Below are positions 9,024 through 17,624 of a stretch of DNA of 64,000 bases, in pieces. The stretch comes from an uncultured Celeribacter sp. (lineage in GTDB: Bacteria; Pseudomonadota; Alphaproteobacteria; Rhodobacterales; Rhodobacteraceae). The DNA lies in NCBI RefSeq assembly GCF_963675965.1, contig NZ_OY780935.1, forward strand, positions 1,972,501-2,036,500. Reading direction: 5' to 3'. Below the pieces are notes generated by a model, which was given only the letters and a program-made list of their open reading frames with translations, was not told where the DNA came from and did not search any database. The translations under genes were made by a program, and so were the position numbers. Every line of letters begins with the position of its first letter. The stretch's first letter is position 1.

Positions 9024-10022
9024 ATGATCCCCTATTCCCTGCTTGATCTTGCACCGGTCCCCGAAGGTGTGTCGACGGCACAGGCGCTGCAACACAGCGT
9101 CGATCTGGCCCAGCATGCCGAGGGCTGGGGCTACAACCGCTATTGGCTGGCCGAACATCACAACATGCCCGGCATCGCCTCTGCGGCAACTGCCGTGGTC
9201 ATCGGTCATATCGCCGCCCAAACACAAAGCATGCGGATCGGGGCCGGGGGCATCATGCTGCCCAACCATGCCCCGCTGCAGGTCGCCGAGGCCTTTGGCA
9301 CCCTGCGTGAACTCTATGGCGATCGCATCGATCTGGGGCTTGGCCGGGCACCTGGCACGGATATGGCAACCGCGCGCGCCCTGCGCCGCAACCTCAGCCC
9401 CGACCATGCCAATGGCGAAACCTTTCCGCAGGATGTGCAGGAACTGATCGCCTATCTCGGCGATATGCCCGACAGTGCCAGCGTGCGCGCCTTTCCGGGG
9501 ACGGGCACCCATGTGCCGGTCTGGATGCTGGGGTCCTCCACCTATGGGGCGGAACTGGCCGCGATTCTGGGCCTGCCCTATGCCTTTGCATCGCATTTCG
9601 CCCCGGCGGCGCTGGAACAGGCCATCGACATCTACCGGCGCCTGTTCCGCCCGTCCGAACACCTCGACAAACCCCATTTCATGCTGGCCGCGAATGTCTT
9701 TGCCGCCGACACGACCGAAGACGCCGTTTTCATCCGCTCGTCAATGATGCAGACCTTTGCCAATCTGCGGCTGGGCAAGCCCGGAAAGCTCCCGGTCCCG
9801 GTCGAGGATGTCACCAAAGTCGTCCCGCGCCAGTTCCTCCCTCAACTCGAAGCGATTTTCGCGGTCTCTGCCACTGGCACGAAACAGATGGTGCGCGATC
9901 AGCTCAGCGCTATGATCGCACGCTACGAACCCGACGAAATCATTCTGGCCGGCAACATTCACAGCCATGATGCGCGGCTGCGGTCTTTTGAAATCGCCGC
10001 CGAGGTCATGAAAGCGCTTTAA
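9024..10022 (+). CDS. LLM-class flavin-dependent oxidoreductase
   Basis: 332-residue bacterial-luciferase-like TIM barrel, expected to use reduced FMN and oxygen. The N-terminal segment (YSLLDLAPVPEG, then YWLAEHHNMPGIAS) and RIDLGLGRAPGTD are typical of the MsnO8-like group. The substrate cannot be read from sequence. A strong AAAAGGAG site precedes the ATG. It stands alone on this strand, and its 3' end overlaps the convergent flavoprotein gene by 17 nt. Confidence 0.9.
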   Translation: MIPYSLLDLAPVPEGVSTAQALQHSVDLAQHAEGWGYNRYWLAEHHNMPGIASAATAVVIGHIAAQTQSMRIGAGGIMLPNHAPLQVAEAFGTLRELYGDRIDLGLGRAPGTDMATARALRRNLSPDHANGETFPQDVQELIAYLGDMPDSASVRAFPGTGTHVPVWMLGSSTYGAELAAILGLPYAFASHFAPAALEQAIDIYRRLFRPSEHLDKPHFMLAANVFAADTTEDAVFIRSSMMQTFANLRLGKPGKLPVPVEDVTKVVPRQFLPQLEAIFAVSATGTKQMVRDQLSAMIARYEPDEIILAGNIHSHDARLRSFEIAAEVMKAL

Positions 10023-11184
10023 GCGCGCCCAGCCCGGCCCAGCGGCCTGTCGCAAGGCAGGCCGTCAGCAAATAGCCACCGGTCGGCGCATCCCAATCCA
10101 GCATTTCACCCGCAAAGAACAGGCCGGGCCGCGCCTTGGCAGCCAGATCCTCGGTCAGGCTGTCAAAGCGCACGCCGCCCGCCGTGGAAATGGCTTCGTC
10201 CATCGGCCGCAATCGACCCGTTGTCACCGTCAGATGTTTTAGCGCTCCGACCAGATCAGAGGGCTGAGGCCCGGCGAATTCCATCACCAAAGCGACCTTT
10301 TCCGGCGGCAGCCGAAAAGCGCGTTTCAGGAAATTTGTCAGAGTTTCCTTTGGTTTACGCCGGGTTAGTGTCTCTTTTATCCGCGTCTCAGTCCAATCCG
10401 GCAAAAGATGCATCATCAAAGGCGCCCCGGTCCGCAGCCCCCGCGTCAGCATGTAGATCCCGCCGCCTTCCAGGCCGCGTTGCGAAATGACGCATTCTCC
10501 ACGGGTTTCTTCTGCCCCGGCCTGCATCTGCACGCCTTTTACCGGGGTGCCGAAATACCGTGTCATATGGGCTGTCCAGGCGACGTCCACCCCCACATTC
10601 GACGGGGCAAAAGGGGCCAGATCGACATAGGGTGCGACCAGATCGACCCAGGCACCATTCGATCCCAATCTGGCCCAACTCGCCCCGCCGAGCGCCAGAA
10701 CAATGGCCCTTGCAGCCATCTGCTGCTCCCCGTCGGGGGTCGCAAAATGGGCGGTATCGGAAAGACCTGTCAACCGCCAGTTGCGCTGCAAGGTGACGCC
10801 CTGCGCCTCCAACCGCCGCAGCCATGCCCGTAGCAGAGGAGACGCCTTCATGCCCTTGGGAAACACCCGCCCTGTAGAGCCCGTGAACATCTCCTGTCCC
10901 AACCCTTCGGCCCAAGCGGTCACCGCCTGCGGGCCAAAGGCAGTGACCGCCTGTGTCAGCACTTCGGAGCTTGAGTGATAGTGAGACAAAAACGCTGGAA
11001 TCGGCTCTGATTTGGTCAGGTTCAGCCCGGATTTGCCCGCCATCAGAAACTTGCGCGCGGGCGAGGGCTTGGCCTCGGTCACCAGAACGCGCTGCCCGGC
11101 GGCGCTGAGCACATCCGCGGCCATCAGCCCGGCAGGCCCCGCACCAACCACCAGCGCATCGAACGTCTTTGCGGATGTGTTCAA
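10006..11184 (-). CDS. HI0933/BaiN-like flavoprotein (TIGR03862 type)
   Basis: 392-residue NAD(P)/FAD-dependent oxidoreductase-like protein. The N-terminal FAD dinucleotide motif VVGAGPAGLMAA and the following KFLMAGKSGLNLTKSE stretch are diagnostic of this family. A C-terminal GLFFAGEMLDWDAPTGGY closes the FAD site. No reaction is established for this subgroup. It is the last gene of a three-gene reverse-strand unit and shares a 4-nt overlap with the crotonase-fold gene upstream. Confidence 0.88.
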   Translation of the reverse strand: MNTSAKTFDALVVGAGPAGLMAADVLSAAGQRVLVTEAKPSPARKFLMAGKSGLNLTKSEPIPAFLSHYHSSSEVLTQAVTAFGPQAVTAWAEGLGQEMFTGSTGRVFPKGMKASPLLRAWLRRLEAQGVTLQRNWRLTGLSDTAHFATPDGEQQMAARAIVLALGGASWARLGSNGAWVDLVAPYVDLAPFAPSNVGVDVAWTAHMTRYFGTPVKGVQMQAGAEETRGECVISQRGLEGGGIYMLTRGLRTGAPLMMHLLPDWTETRIKETLTRRKPKETLTNFLKRAFRLPPEKVALVMEFAGPQPSDLVGALKHLTVTTGRLRPMDEAISTAGGVRFDSLTEDLAAKARPGLFFAGEMLDWDAPTGGYLLTACLATGRWAGLGALKALS

Positions 11185-11795
11185 GACGGTATCAGCCCTT
11201 TGATCCCGGACAGGTGATCGGCGGTGGCGGCCAGCGCATCCGTGGCCAGTGCCTCCACCGCCGCCGGCTGATCGACCGCAGCGACCAACCGGTCGACAAG
11301 CCCCCAGTTCAGTGCCTCTTGTGCATCGATTTTCTGGCCCGCCATCAGGATCATCTTGGCGCGGGCCGGGCCGATCAGCCCCGCCATGCGCACCGGATCA
11401 GAGGGCTGTGGCAGAAAGCCGAGCTTCATCACCGGGTAGAAGAATCGCGCGCCCGGATCCGCGATCCGCAGATCACAGGCCAGCGCCATGCCAAAGGCCC
11501 CGCCAGCCAATGTGCCGTTGAGGGCAGCCATGGTCAGACAGGGCAGCGCCGCGATTTTGCCCGAAACCTCTTCCCAAATCGGCGACGTCGCCAGCCCGGC
11601 ACGGGCCTCATCCAGATCGGCCCCGGCGGAAAACACCTTGCCTGCACCGGTCAGCACCAGTACCCGCGCCTGATCAGCCGCCTCATCGGCAATCTGCGAC
11701 AGCCGCGTCAGCATGTCTGCGGTCAGAGAATTGGCCTTTTCAGGCCGGTTCAGGGTCACAACCCAGAGAGAATCGTCCTTGCGCAGAGAAATCAT
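11181..11795 (-). CDS. Short crotonase-fold (enoyl-CoA hydratase-like) protein lacking both catalytic glutamates
   Basis: 204 residues, against about 260 for typical enoyl-CoA hydratases; the C-terminal helical part is shortened. Crotonase landmarks are visible: VTLNRPEKANSL, the oxyanion-hole region GKVFSAGADL, and GTLAGGAFGMALACDLRIAD. Aligned by eye to rat mitochondrial hydratase, the position of Glu144 is Gly and that of Glu164 is Val (PVMKLG). Classical hydration is therefore unlikely; isomerase, thioesterase or a non-catalytic role remain possible. It sits between an SDR and a flavoprotein with ATGA overlaps on both sides. Confidence 0.82.
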   Translation of the reverse strand: MISLRKDDSLWVVTLNRPEKANSLTADMLTRLSQIADEAADQARVLVLTGAGKVFSAGADLDEARAGLATSPIWEEVSGKIAALPCLTMAALNGTLAGGAFGMALACDLRIADPGARFFYPVMKLGFLPQPSDPVRMAGLIGPARAKMILMAGQKIDAQEALNWGLVDRLVAAVDQPAAVEALATDALAATADHLSGIKGLIPS

Positions 11796-12547
11796 GCGAT
11801 CACCCCCACCTTACGCCGCAAATCCTCATCGCGCAGGCTCAGATCGGTTCCCAGATGGGCGTCCGCCTCCGGACCGCACATCCACAACAGCGCTTTGGCC
11901 GGCCATTCCGGCGGGATGTGGTCGGACCACTCCAACTGGCTGACAGGATTCACACCCGAGGCTTTGATCTCGCGTTGCATCTGCGTCGCCACAGTGCCCG
12001 GCGACAGCCCCAGCGCGCGAATACCATTGGCCCGTTCTTCATGATCCAGCATGGCGGTCAGCATCGCGGCCCCCGCTTTGGAGCTGCAATAGGCGCTCCA
12101 GCCTTCGATCGGACGCGACGCCGCACCGGAGGAAATCGTCAGAACCGTGCCACCGCCGCGGGCGATCATCCCCGGCACGATCCGCCGCATCGCGTAGAAC
12201 ACGCCTTTCACATTGATATCCAGCGCCCGCCCCCAATCGGCGGGGTCGGCCTCGCAAAGCCGAGCGATGGGATCGATCACGCCAGCGTTGTTCAGCAGAA
12301 TATCGACCGGACCCAGCGCCTCTTCGACGGTCGACACCGCCCGATCCAATGCGGTTTCCGAGGCGACATCACAGGGCACAGCGATGGCTTTGGGCCCGAT
12401 TTCAGACGCGATCCGCTCGATCTCCGCCGTGCTGCGCGCAACCAGCGCAACCTGAGCCCCAGCCTGTGCAAAAAGGCGCGCTGTGGCCTCGCCGATGCCC
12501 CGGCTAGCCCCTGTGATGAAGGCGGTTTTGCCATTCAAGTCGATCAT
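11792..12547 (-). CDS. Short-chain dehydrogenase/reductase
   Basis: 251-residue classical SDR. It has the cofactor motif TGASRGIG near residue 13, NNAG at about 90, a catalytic Ser before the YxxxK motif (SAYCSSK near 152), and a LSPGTVAT segment after it. It is the first gene of the SDR, crotonase-fold, flavoprotein operon, linked by 4-nt overlaps. The clustering suggests steps on one acyl-type substrate (inference). Confidence 0.92.
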   Translation of the reverse strand: MIDLNGKTAFITGASRGIGEATARLFAQAGAQVALVARSTAEIERIASEIGPKAIAVPCDVASETALDRAVSTVEEALGPVDILLNNAGVIDPIARLCEADPADWGRALDINVKGVFYAMRRIVPGMIARGGGTVLTISSGAASRPIEGWSAYCSSKAGAAMLTAMLDHEERANGIRALGLSPGTVATQMQREIKASGVNPVSQLEWSDHIPPEWPAKALLWMCGPEADAHLGTDLSLRDEDLRRKVGVIA

Positions 12548-12661
12548 CTGGCTTTCTCCTGTTGTCCAGCGCGACTGTAAGCGGCGAAAACAGGGGGTTC
12601 CAGTCTTGACCCTCCCGGAAAAGCAAGAAACTGTGTGGCCAAATTTGTTGAGGAGTACCCC

Positions 12662-14191
12662 ATGCGTTTACGCTTGCTTGCCGCCGCCCTGTCCACCACC
12701 TGCCTGTCGACGCTGCCCGCCCTGGCCGATGTCACCCCGGACGAGGTCTGGACAAGCTATAAGGACATGATCGCCTCGATGGGCATGGCGGTTACCGCCG
12801 ATGAGGTTCATGACGGGGACACTCTGGTGATCCGCGACATGACCTATGAAATGGTTGTCGAAACGCCGGAAGGCGACGTCACCTCGACCACAATCGCGCC
12901 GGAGATCCGCTTCGAGCCGATCAAGGGTGGCAAGGTGAGCATGCGCTACAATGCACCCATTTCCAGCGTCACCGTTGTCCCGGAAGACACGGATCTGGAA
13001 ACGCCGGAATTCAAAACGGAATCGACCACAACCATCGAAGGCCTGACGGTGATCTCTGGCACGGCGAACGACATGCTCTATACGATGGATGGCGCGGCTT
13101 TCGTCATGACATCTGAGCCCGCCATGATCGACGGCATGATGATCCAGCCCGGCTTCAAAGTGGCTGTGGACCAGATCAGCGGCACGTACACCATCGAACG
13201 TGACGGCGAAACGCTCACGTCCGATATGGATATGGTGGCAGACACCGTGACCTACGGGATCGAGCCTTTCACCGCTGAGGGTGCGGAACTCGAAGCGGCT
13301 TTCACCGCATCGGACCTGAAAATGGGCGGTGACTTCGTTCTGCAGACCCAGTCCGAAAATGATTACATCGCCAATATCCTTGGCAACAGCAACATGAACG
13401 TCACCATGCGTTCCGAACGCAGCAGTTCGACCTTCCGACTGCTCGACGAAGACGGCAACACCGTTGAAGTGCTCAGCAATACCGGCCCCTCCCAACTTGG
13501 TTTTACGCTGAACGACGGGGCGATCGGCTATGAGGCGACCGGCGAAAACATCACGGCGACCGTTGCCGCCAGCCAGCTGCCGGGCGACCCTCTTGCCTTC
13601 TCCATGGACAGCAGCGCGGTCAGCGTCCTGTTCCCGCTGGCCGCTTCTGACGAGGCGCAACCTTACAAGCTGTCCCTCGGGCTTGAGAGCGTCGTTTTGC
13701 CTGACCTGGCCTGGATGATTGCCGATCCGCAGAACACCATGTCACATGACCCGGCCACGCTGCGCCTCGACCTTGGCGGCACGATGGAAAACGGCATCGA
13801 CCTGTTCGACACCGCAGCACTGGCGGCCGCCGAAGCGGATGGCGAAATGCCCGTCGCGATGAAAACGGTGGACCTGTCCGAACTGTTCCTGTCGCTTGCA
13901 GGTGCCGAGATCAAAGGCCAAGGCCAGGGCCACTTCCTTGAGGCAGAACCGGCAATCCCCGGCGGCATGCCGCCCTTTGCCGGCACGCTGTCGCTGAACA
14001 TGAAGGGGCTTCTTGGTTTGCTCGATAATCTGACGGCCTCGGGTCTGGTTCAGCAGGAACAGGCCATGTCCTTCCGCATGATGCTGAGCCTCTTTGCCCG
14101 CCCCGGCGATGGCGAGGACGAAATGGTTTCGGATCTGGAAATGACCGAAGACGGTCAGATCATTGCCAACGGTCAACCGCTGCCCTTCTGA
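12662..14191 (+). CDS. DUF2125 secreted/periplasmic protein
   Basis: 509 residues with a signal peptide (MRLRLLAAALSTTCLSTLPALA) followed by VTPDEVWTSYKDM, a typical start for alphaproteobacterial DUF2125 proteins. The rest is predicted beta-rich with repeated acidic strands. The function is unknown; a periplasmic or membrane-associated location is inferred. ATG 12662 is preceded by GAGGAG at the right spacing. An in-frame start at 12635 would interrupt the signal peptide. Confidence 0.85.
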   Translation: MRLRLLAAALSTTCLSTLPALADVTPDEVWTSYKDMIASMGMAVTADEVHDGDTLVIRDMTYEMVVETPEGDVTSTTIAPEIRFEPIKGGKVSMRYNAPISSVTVVPEDTDLETPEFKTESTTTIEGLTVISGTANDMLYTMDGAAFVMTSEPAMIDGMMIQPGFKVAVDQISGTYTIERDGETLTSDMDMVADTVTYGIEPFTAEGAELEAAFTASDLKMGGDFVLQTQSENDYIANILGNSNMNVTMRSERSSSTFRLLDEDGNTVEVLSNTGPSQLGFTLNDGAIGYEATGENITATVAASQLPGDPLAFSMDSSAVSVLFPLAASDEAQPYKLSLGLESVVLPDLAWMIADPQNTMSHDPATLRLDLGGTMENGIDLFDTAALAAAEADGEMPVAMKTVDLSELFLSLAGAEIKGQGQGHFLEAEPAIPGGMPPFAGTLSLNMKGLLGLLDNLTASGLVQQEQAMSFRMMLSLFARPGDGEDEMVSDLEMTEDGQIIANGQPLPF

Positions 14192-14279
14192 TCTACCCCT
14201 CTGTTAGGCCGCTTGCGCTTTGCGTTTGGGCGGCCTAACTGCACCCATGTTGCAAAGGACACGACCGAACAGGATCCCC

Positions 14280-15626
14280 ATGCCCCAAGACCTTTCCGCC
14301 CTGACCCAGTCCCTGTTGAATGCCGCCCTTGCGGCCGGGGCCAATTCCGCCGATGCCATCGCCGTGTCCGGCACCTCGCTGTCCATTGACGTGCGGCAGG
14401 GCGCGCTGGAACACGCAGAACGTTCAGAAGGGATCGACATCGGATTGCGGGTTCTGATCGGACGGCGACAAGCCTGTGTGTCGGCTTCGGACACCCGTCC
14501 GGAGACGCTGCAGACCATGGCGGAACGTGCCGTGACCATGGCCAAGCTTGCGCCTGAAGACCCCTATGCCGGGCTGGCAACACCGGCGCAACTGGCCGAC
14601 GACCGGAATGTCTCGGTGCTCGATCTTTGTGACCCGTCTGCCGAACCGTCGCCCGAAGAGCTGCAGGACGACGCCCTGCGTGCCGAAGCTGCCGCCCGTG
14701 CAGTCGACGGCATTTCCCAGATCGACAGCTCTGCCGCAGCCTATGGCAAGCGCGACATTCATCTGGCCACGACCGGCGGCTTCAGTGGCGGCTACAGCCG
14801 CACCGACCGCATGTTGTCCTGCGTGGCCATTGCCGGTGAGGGCACGGCTATGGAGCGCGATTACTGTGGCGAAAGCCGCATTTACGGCGCCGACCTGCCC
14901 AGCGCCGAAGACATCGGACGTCTGGCCGCAGAGCGCACTGTCGCCCGGCTCGGCGCGCGCAAACCCAAAACCGGCGCCTATCCGGTGCTCTACGACGAAC
15001 GCGTCGCCGCTTCGCTGATCGGGCATCTTCTGTCTGCGATCAATGGCACAGCCATCGCCCGCGGGTCGAGCTGGCTGCGTGATGCCATGGACGACATGGT
15101 TCTGCCCGAGGAGCTGTCGCTTCTCGAAGATCCGCGCCGCAAGCGCACCAGCGGGTCCCGGCTGTTCGATGCCGAAGGGCTACAGACCGCGCCGCGCACC
15201 ATCGTCGAAAACGGTCGGCTGCGCAGCTGGACACTGGATTTGGCCACGGCGCGTCAGCTCAACCTGAAAAGCACCGCGAACGCGGCGCGGAGCGTCTCCG
15301 CCCCGCCGTCGCCCTCTGTCACCAATATTGCGCTCACACAGGGTGACAAAAGCCGCGAAGACTTGATGCGCGACATGGGCACCGGCCTTCTGGTGACTTC
15401 AATGATTGGCGCGTCGATCAACCCGACCACAGGCGACTATTCCCGTGGGGCCAGCGGGTTCTGGGTAGAAAACGGCGAAATCGCCTATCCAGTGAACGAA
15501 TGCACCATTGCAGGCAATCTGCGCGACATGCTCGGCACGCTGATCCCGGCCAATGACGCGCGCCAGCACCTGAGCCGCGTCGTGCCGTCACTGCTGGTGG
15601 AAGGGATGACACTTGCAGGCGACTGA
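14280..15626 (+). CDS. pmbA: TldE/PmbA-family metalloprotease subunit
   Basis: 448 residues of the TldD/PmbA family. It matches PmbA (TldE), which lacks the HExxxH zinc site of TldD and forms a heterodimer with it. In E. coli TldD/E degrades unfolded peptides and matures microcin B17 and CcdA. A conserved C-terminal block (INPTTGDYSRGASGFWVENGE, interrupted here for length) is clear. The ATG at 14280 gives the family's normal N-terminus. The stop overlaps cysQ by 14 nt. Confidence 0.92.
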   Translation: MPQDLSALTQSLLNAALAAGANSADAIAVSGTSLSIDVRQGALEHAERSEGIDIGLRVLIGRRQACVSASDTRPETLQTMAERAVTMAKLAPEDPYAGLATPAQLADDRNVSVLDLCDPSAEPSPEELQDDALRAEAAARAVDGISQIDSSAAAYGKRDIHLATTGGFSGGYSRTDRMLSCVAIAGEGTAMERDYCGESRIYGADLPSAEDIGRLAAERTVARLGARKPKTGAYPVLYDERVAASLIGHLLSAINGTAIARGSSWLRDAMDDMVLPEELSLLEDPRRKRTSGSRLFDAEGLQTAPRTIVENGRLRSWTLDLATARQLNLKSTANAARSVSAPPSPSVTNIALTQGDKSREDLMRDMGTGLLVTSMIGASINPTTGDYSRGASGFWVENGEIAYPVNECTIAGNLRDMLGTLIPANDARQHLSRVVPSLLVEGMTLAGD

Positions 15627-16392
15627 CGATCTGGACCTCTTGATCGAAGCCGCGCGCAATGCAGGCGAAATTGCCCGCCCCTATTGGCGCGCAGACCCGG
15701 AGGTCTGGGACAAGGGCGGCGGGCAAGGCCCCGTGACCGAGGCGGATCTCGCCGTTGACCGGATGCTGCATGAATATCTTCTGTCAGAACGACCGGAGTA
15801 TGGCTGGCTGTCCGAAGAAACCGTCGACACGACGTCGGAACGTCTTGGCAAGGACCGCGTGTTTATCGTCGACCCGATTGATGGCACCCGCAGTTTTATC
15901 CACGGCGATCACAACTGGGCGCATTCCCTGGCAATTGCCGAAGCCGGGGAAGTCATAGCCGCGGTTGTTTACCTGCCGCTGCGCGACCGCCTGTTCACCG
16001 CCACGCTGGGCGGCGGGGCGGAGTTAAACGGAAGCGCCCTGCAGGCCTCACAGCGTTGCGATCTTGAAGGGGCCACGGTTCTGGCGACCCGGCAGCATCT
16101 GAAAGACGAACACTGGCGCGGCGGAGCCCCGAAATTCATTCACAAATTCCGCCCCTCTCTGGCCTACCGCCTCTCACTGGTGGCGCAGGGGCGCTATGAC
16201 GCCATGTTTTCCCTGCGCGACACCTGGGAATGGGACGTGGCCGCCGGCACGCTGATCGTGTCAGAGGCCGGGGGGCAAGTCAGCGACCGGCAGGGCAAGC
16301 GCCCGCTTTTCAACCAGGCCAAACCGCAGCTGAACGGCATTGTCGCAGGCTGTCCAAAACTGGCCAATGGCATTCTGGACCGCCTGCACTGA
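15613..16392 (+). CDS. cysQ: Inositol monophosphatase-family / 3'(2'),5'-bisphosphate nucleotidase
   Basis: 259 residues of the lithium-sensitive phosphatase fold. The metal-binding DPIDGTRSF motif is at about residues 85-93, EADLAVDRML at ~41, and the C-terminal WEWDVAAG block near 215. The closest role by context and style is CysQ, which hydrolyses PAP during sulfate assimilation; inositol monophosphatase is the alternative. No ATG is available, so the start is read as TTG within the end of pmbA. Confidence 0.88.
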   Translation: MQATDDLDLLIEAARNAGEIARPYWRADPEVWDKGGGQGPVTEADLAVDRMLHEYLLSERPEYGWLSEETVDTTSERLGKDRVFIVDPIDGTRSFIHGDHNWAHSLAIAEAGEVIAAVVYLPLRDRLFTATLGGGAELNGSALQASQRCDLEGATVLATRQHLKDEHWRGGAPKFIHKFRPSLAYRLSLVAQGRYDAMFSLRDTWEWDVAAGTLIVSEAGGQVSDRQGKRPLFNQAKPQLNGIVAGCPKLANGILDRLH

Positions 16393-16405
16393 GCTGCCAG
16401 CTCAG
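16389..16405. terminator. Palindrome carrying both convergent stop codons
   Basis: The sequence CTGAGCTGCCAGCTCAG forms a 7-bp stem with a 3-nt loop. Its left arm contains the cysQ TGA and its right arm contains the complement of the glycosyltransferase TGA. No U-tract follows, so it may act as an RNA stabiliser or a weak terminator in both directions. Confidence 0.55.
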
Positions 16406-17622
16406 CAATATTCGTCCATATCTTCTGACACTGCACGGGTCATCGCCGCGATGATATCCGGATCGGCGGCGTGCACGCGGGACCAGTTCGGAATGAACGG
16501 CGTTTCCATCGGATTTTCAAGGAACACATTGCCCGCACGGATGATGTTGTTGGCGAACAGTTCGACCGTCTTTTCTTCGACATGGCGATCCACATGCAGG
16601 CCATTCATCCGCGCATCATTGAAATAGGTTTCAATCAGATCCAGCGCGCCGCGATAATACGTGGCCTTGATCGAGCGGAAAATCTCTTCGGAGAAAACCG
16701 TACCGTCGGCTGCCAGCTTGCGATAGAGCGCCTTGCAGATGTCCACCGACATGCGCGACAGCCCCTTGTTGGCATCCTCCTGTGACAGATCCTGGTGCTT
16801 GTGGTCGTAGCGGTCAGACACTTCGACCTGACAGACCGCACGCGGGCTGAGATTGCGCCAGGCTTCGGACAGCAGGCCGATTTCCAGCCCCCAATCCGAC
16901 GGGATGCGCATATCCGGCAGGATCGAGGTGCGCATCGCAAATTCCCCCGCCAGCGGATAGCGGAAGTCGTCGAGGAAATCGAGGTATTCACGCGGGCCAA
17001 GCACCTTGGCAAGAGCGTGGATCATCGGTGTCACCAACAGCCGAGACACACGTCCGTTCAACTTTCCGTCCGCCACACGCGGGTAGAACCCTTTGGACAT
17101 CTGATAGGGGAATGTCGGGTTCGCCACCGGGTAGACCAGCCGCGCCAGCATGTCCGACGAATAGGTCAGCACATCGCAATCATGCACCGCCACCACCGCA
17201 CTGTCCGCGCGTGCGATGGTATAGCCCATGCAGAACCAGACATTGCGCCCCTTGCCGGGTTCCGACGGCGACAGATCCAGTTCTTTCAACCGCGCATCTA
17301 CGGCCTGCAGACGGGGGCCATCGTTCCAGAGCACGACGTGCTCGGCCTTGAGTTTGGAAAAGAACTTGCGCGCGTAGCGGTATTGCTCCTCGGTCGCGCG
17401 ATCCAGCCCGATAACGATACGATGAATGAAATCCACCTTGTTAAGTTCATCGAGGATATTGGGCAGGGCCTCGCCTTCAAGCTCGGAAAACAGCGAGGGC
17501 AGAATCAGGGTGATTTTGCGAGACCCGGCAAAGACGTTGAGCTCTCTGGCTAGATCCTCCTCGGAGTTCAGTCGCAGGTTGTGAAGGGTCGCGACATATC
17601 CGCCCTGATGGAAGTCAGCCAT
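16402..17622 (-). CDS. Glucosyl-3-phosphoglycerate synthase-like glycosyltransferase (GT81-type)
   Basis: 406 residues with a GT-A fold. Visible features are GKGRNVW (family GKG motif), the metal-binding DxD in VHDCDVLTY (~165), then MSKGFYPR, PLAGEFAM and DWGLEIGLL, which parallel the KSFYR, PLGGEYA and GVEIGLL blocks of mycobacterial GpgS. GpgS transfers glucose from an NDP-glucose to 3-phosphoglycerate, the first step of glucosylglycerate synthesis. It starts 2 bp after the HAD phosphatase gene, which fits the second step. A mannosyl variant (mannosyl-3-phosphoglycerate synthase) cannot be excluded. Confidence 0.75.
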   Translation of the reverse strand: MADFHQGGYVATLHNLRLNSEEDLARELNVFAGSRKITLILPSLFSELEGEALPNILDELNKVDFIHRIVIGLDRATEEQYRYARKFFSKLKAEHVVLWNDGPRLQAVDARLKELDLSPSEPGKGRNVWFCMGYTIARADSAVVAVHDCDVLTYSSDMLARLVYPVANPTFPYQMSKGFYPRVADGKLNGRVSRLLVTPMIHALAKVLGPREYLDFLDDFRYPLAGEFAMRTSILPDMRIPSDWGLEIGLLSEAWRNLSPRAVCQVEVSDRYDHKHQDLSQEDANKGLSRMSVDICKALYRKLAADGTVFSEEIFRSIKATYYRGALDLIETYFNDARMNGLHVDRHVEEKTVELFANNIIRAGNVFLENPMETPFIPNWSRVHAADPDIIAAMTRAVSEDMDEYC

Positions 17623-17624
17623 TT

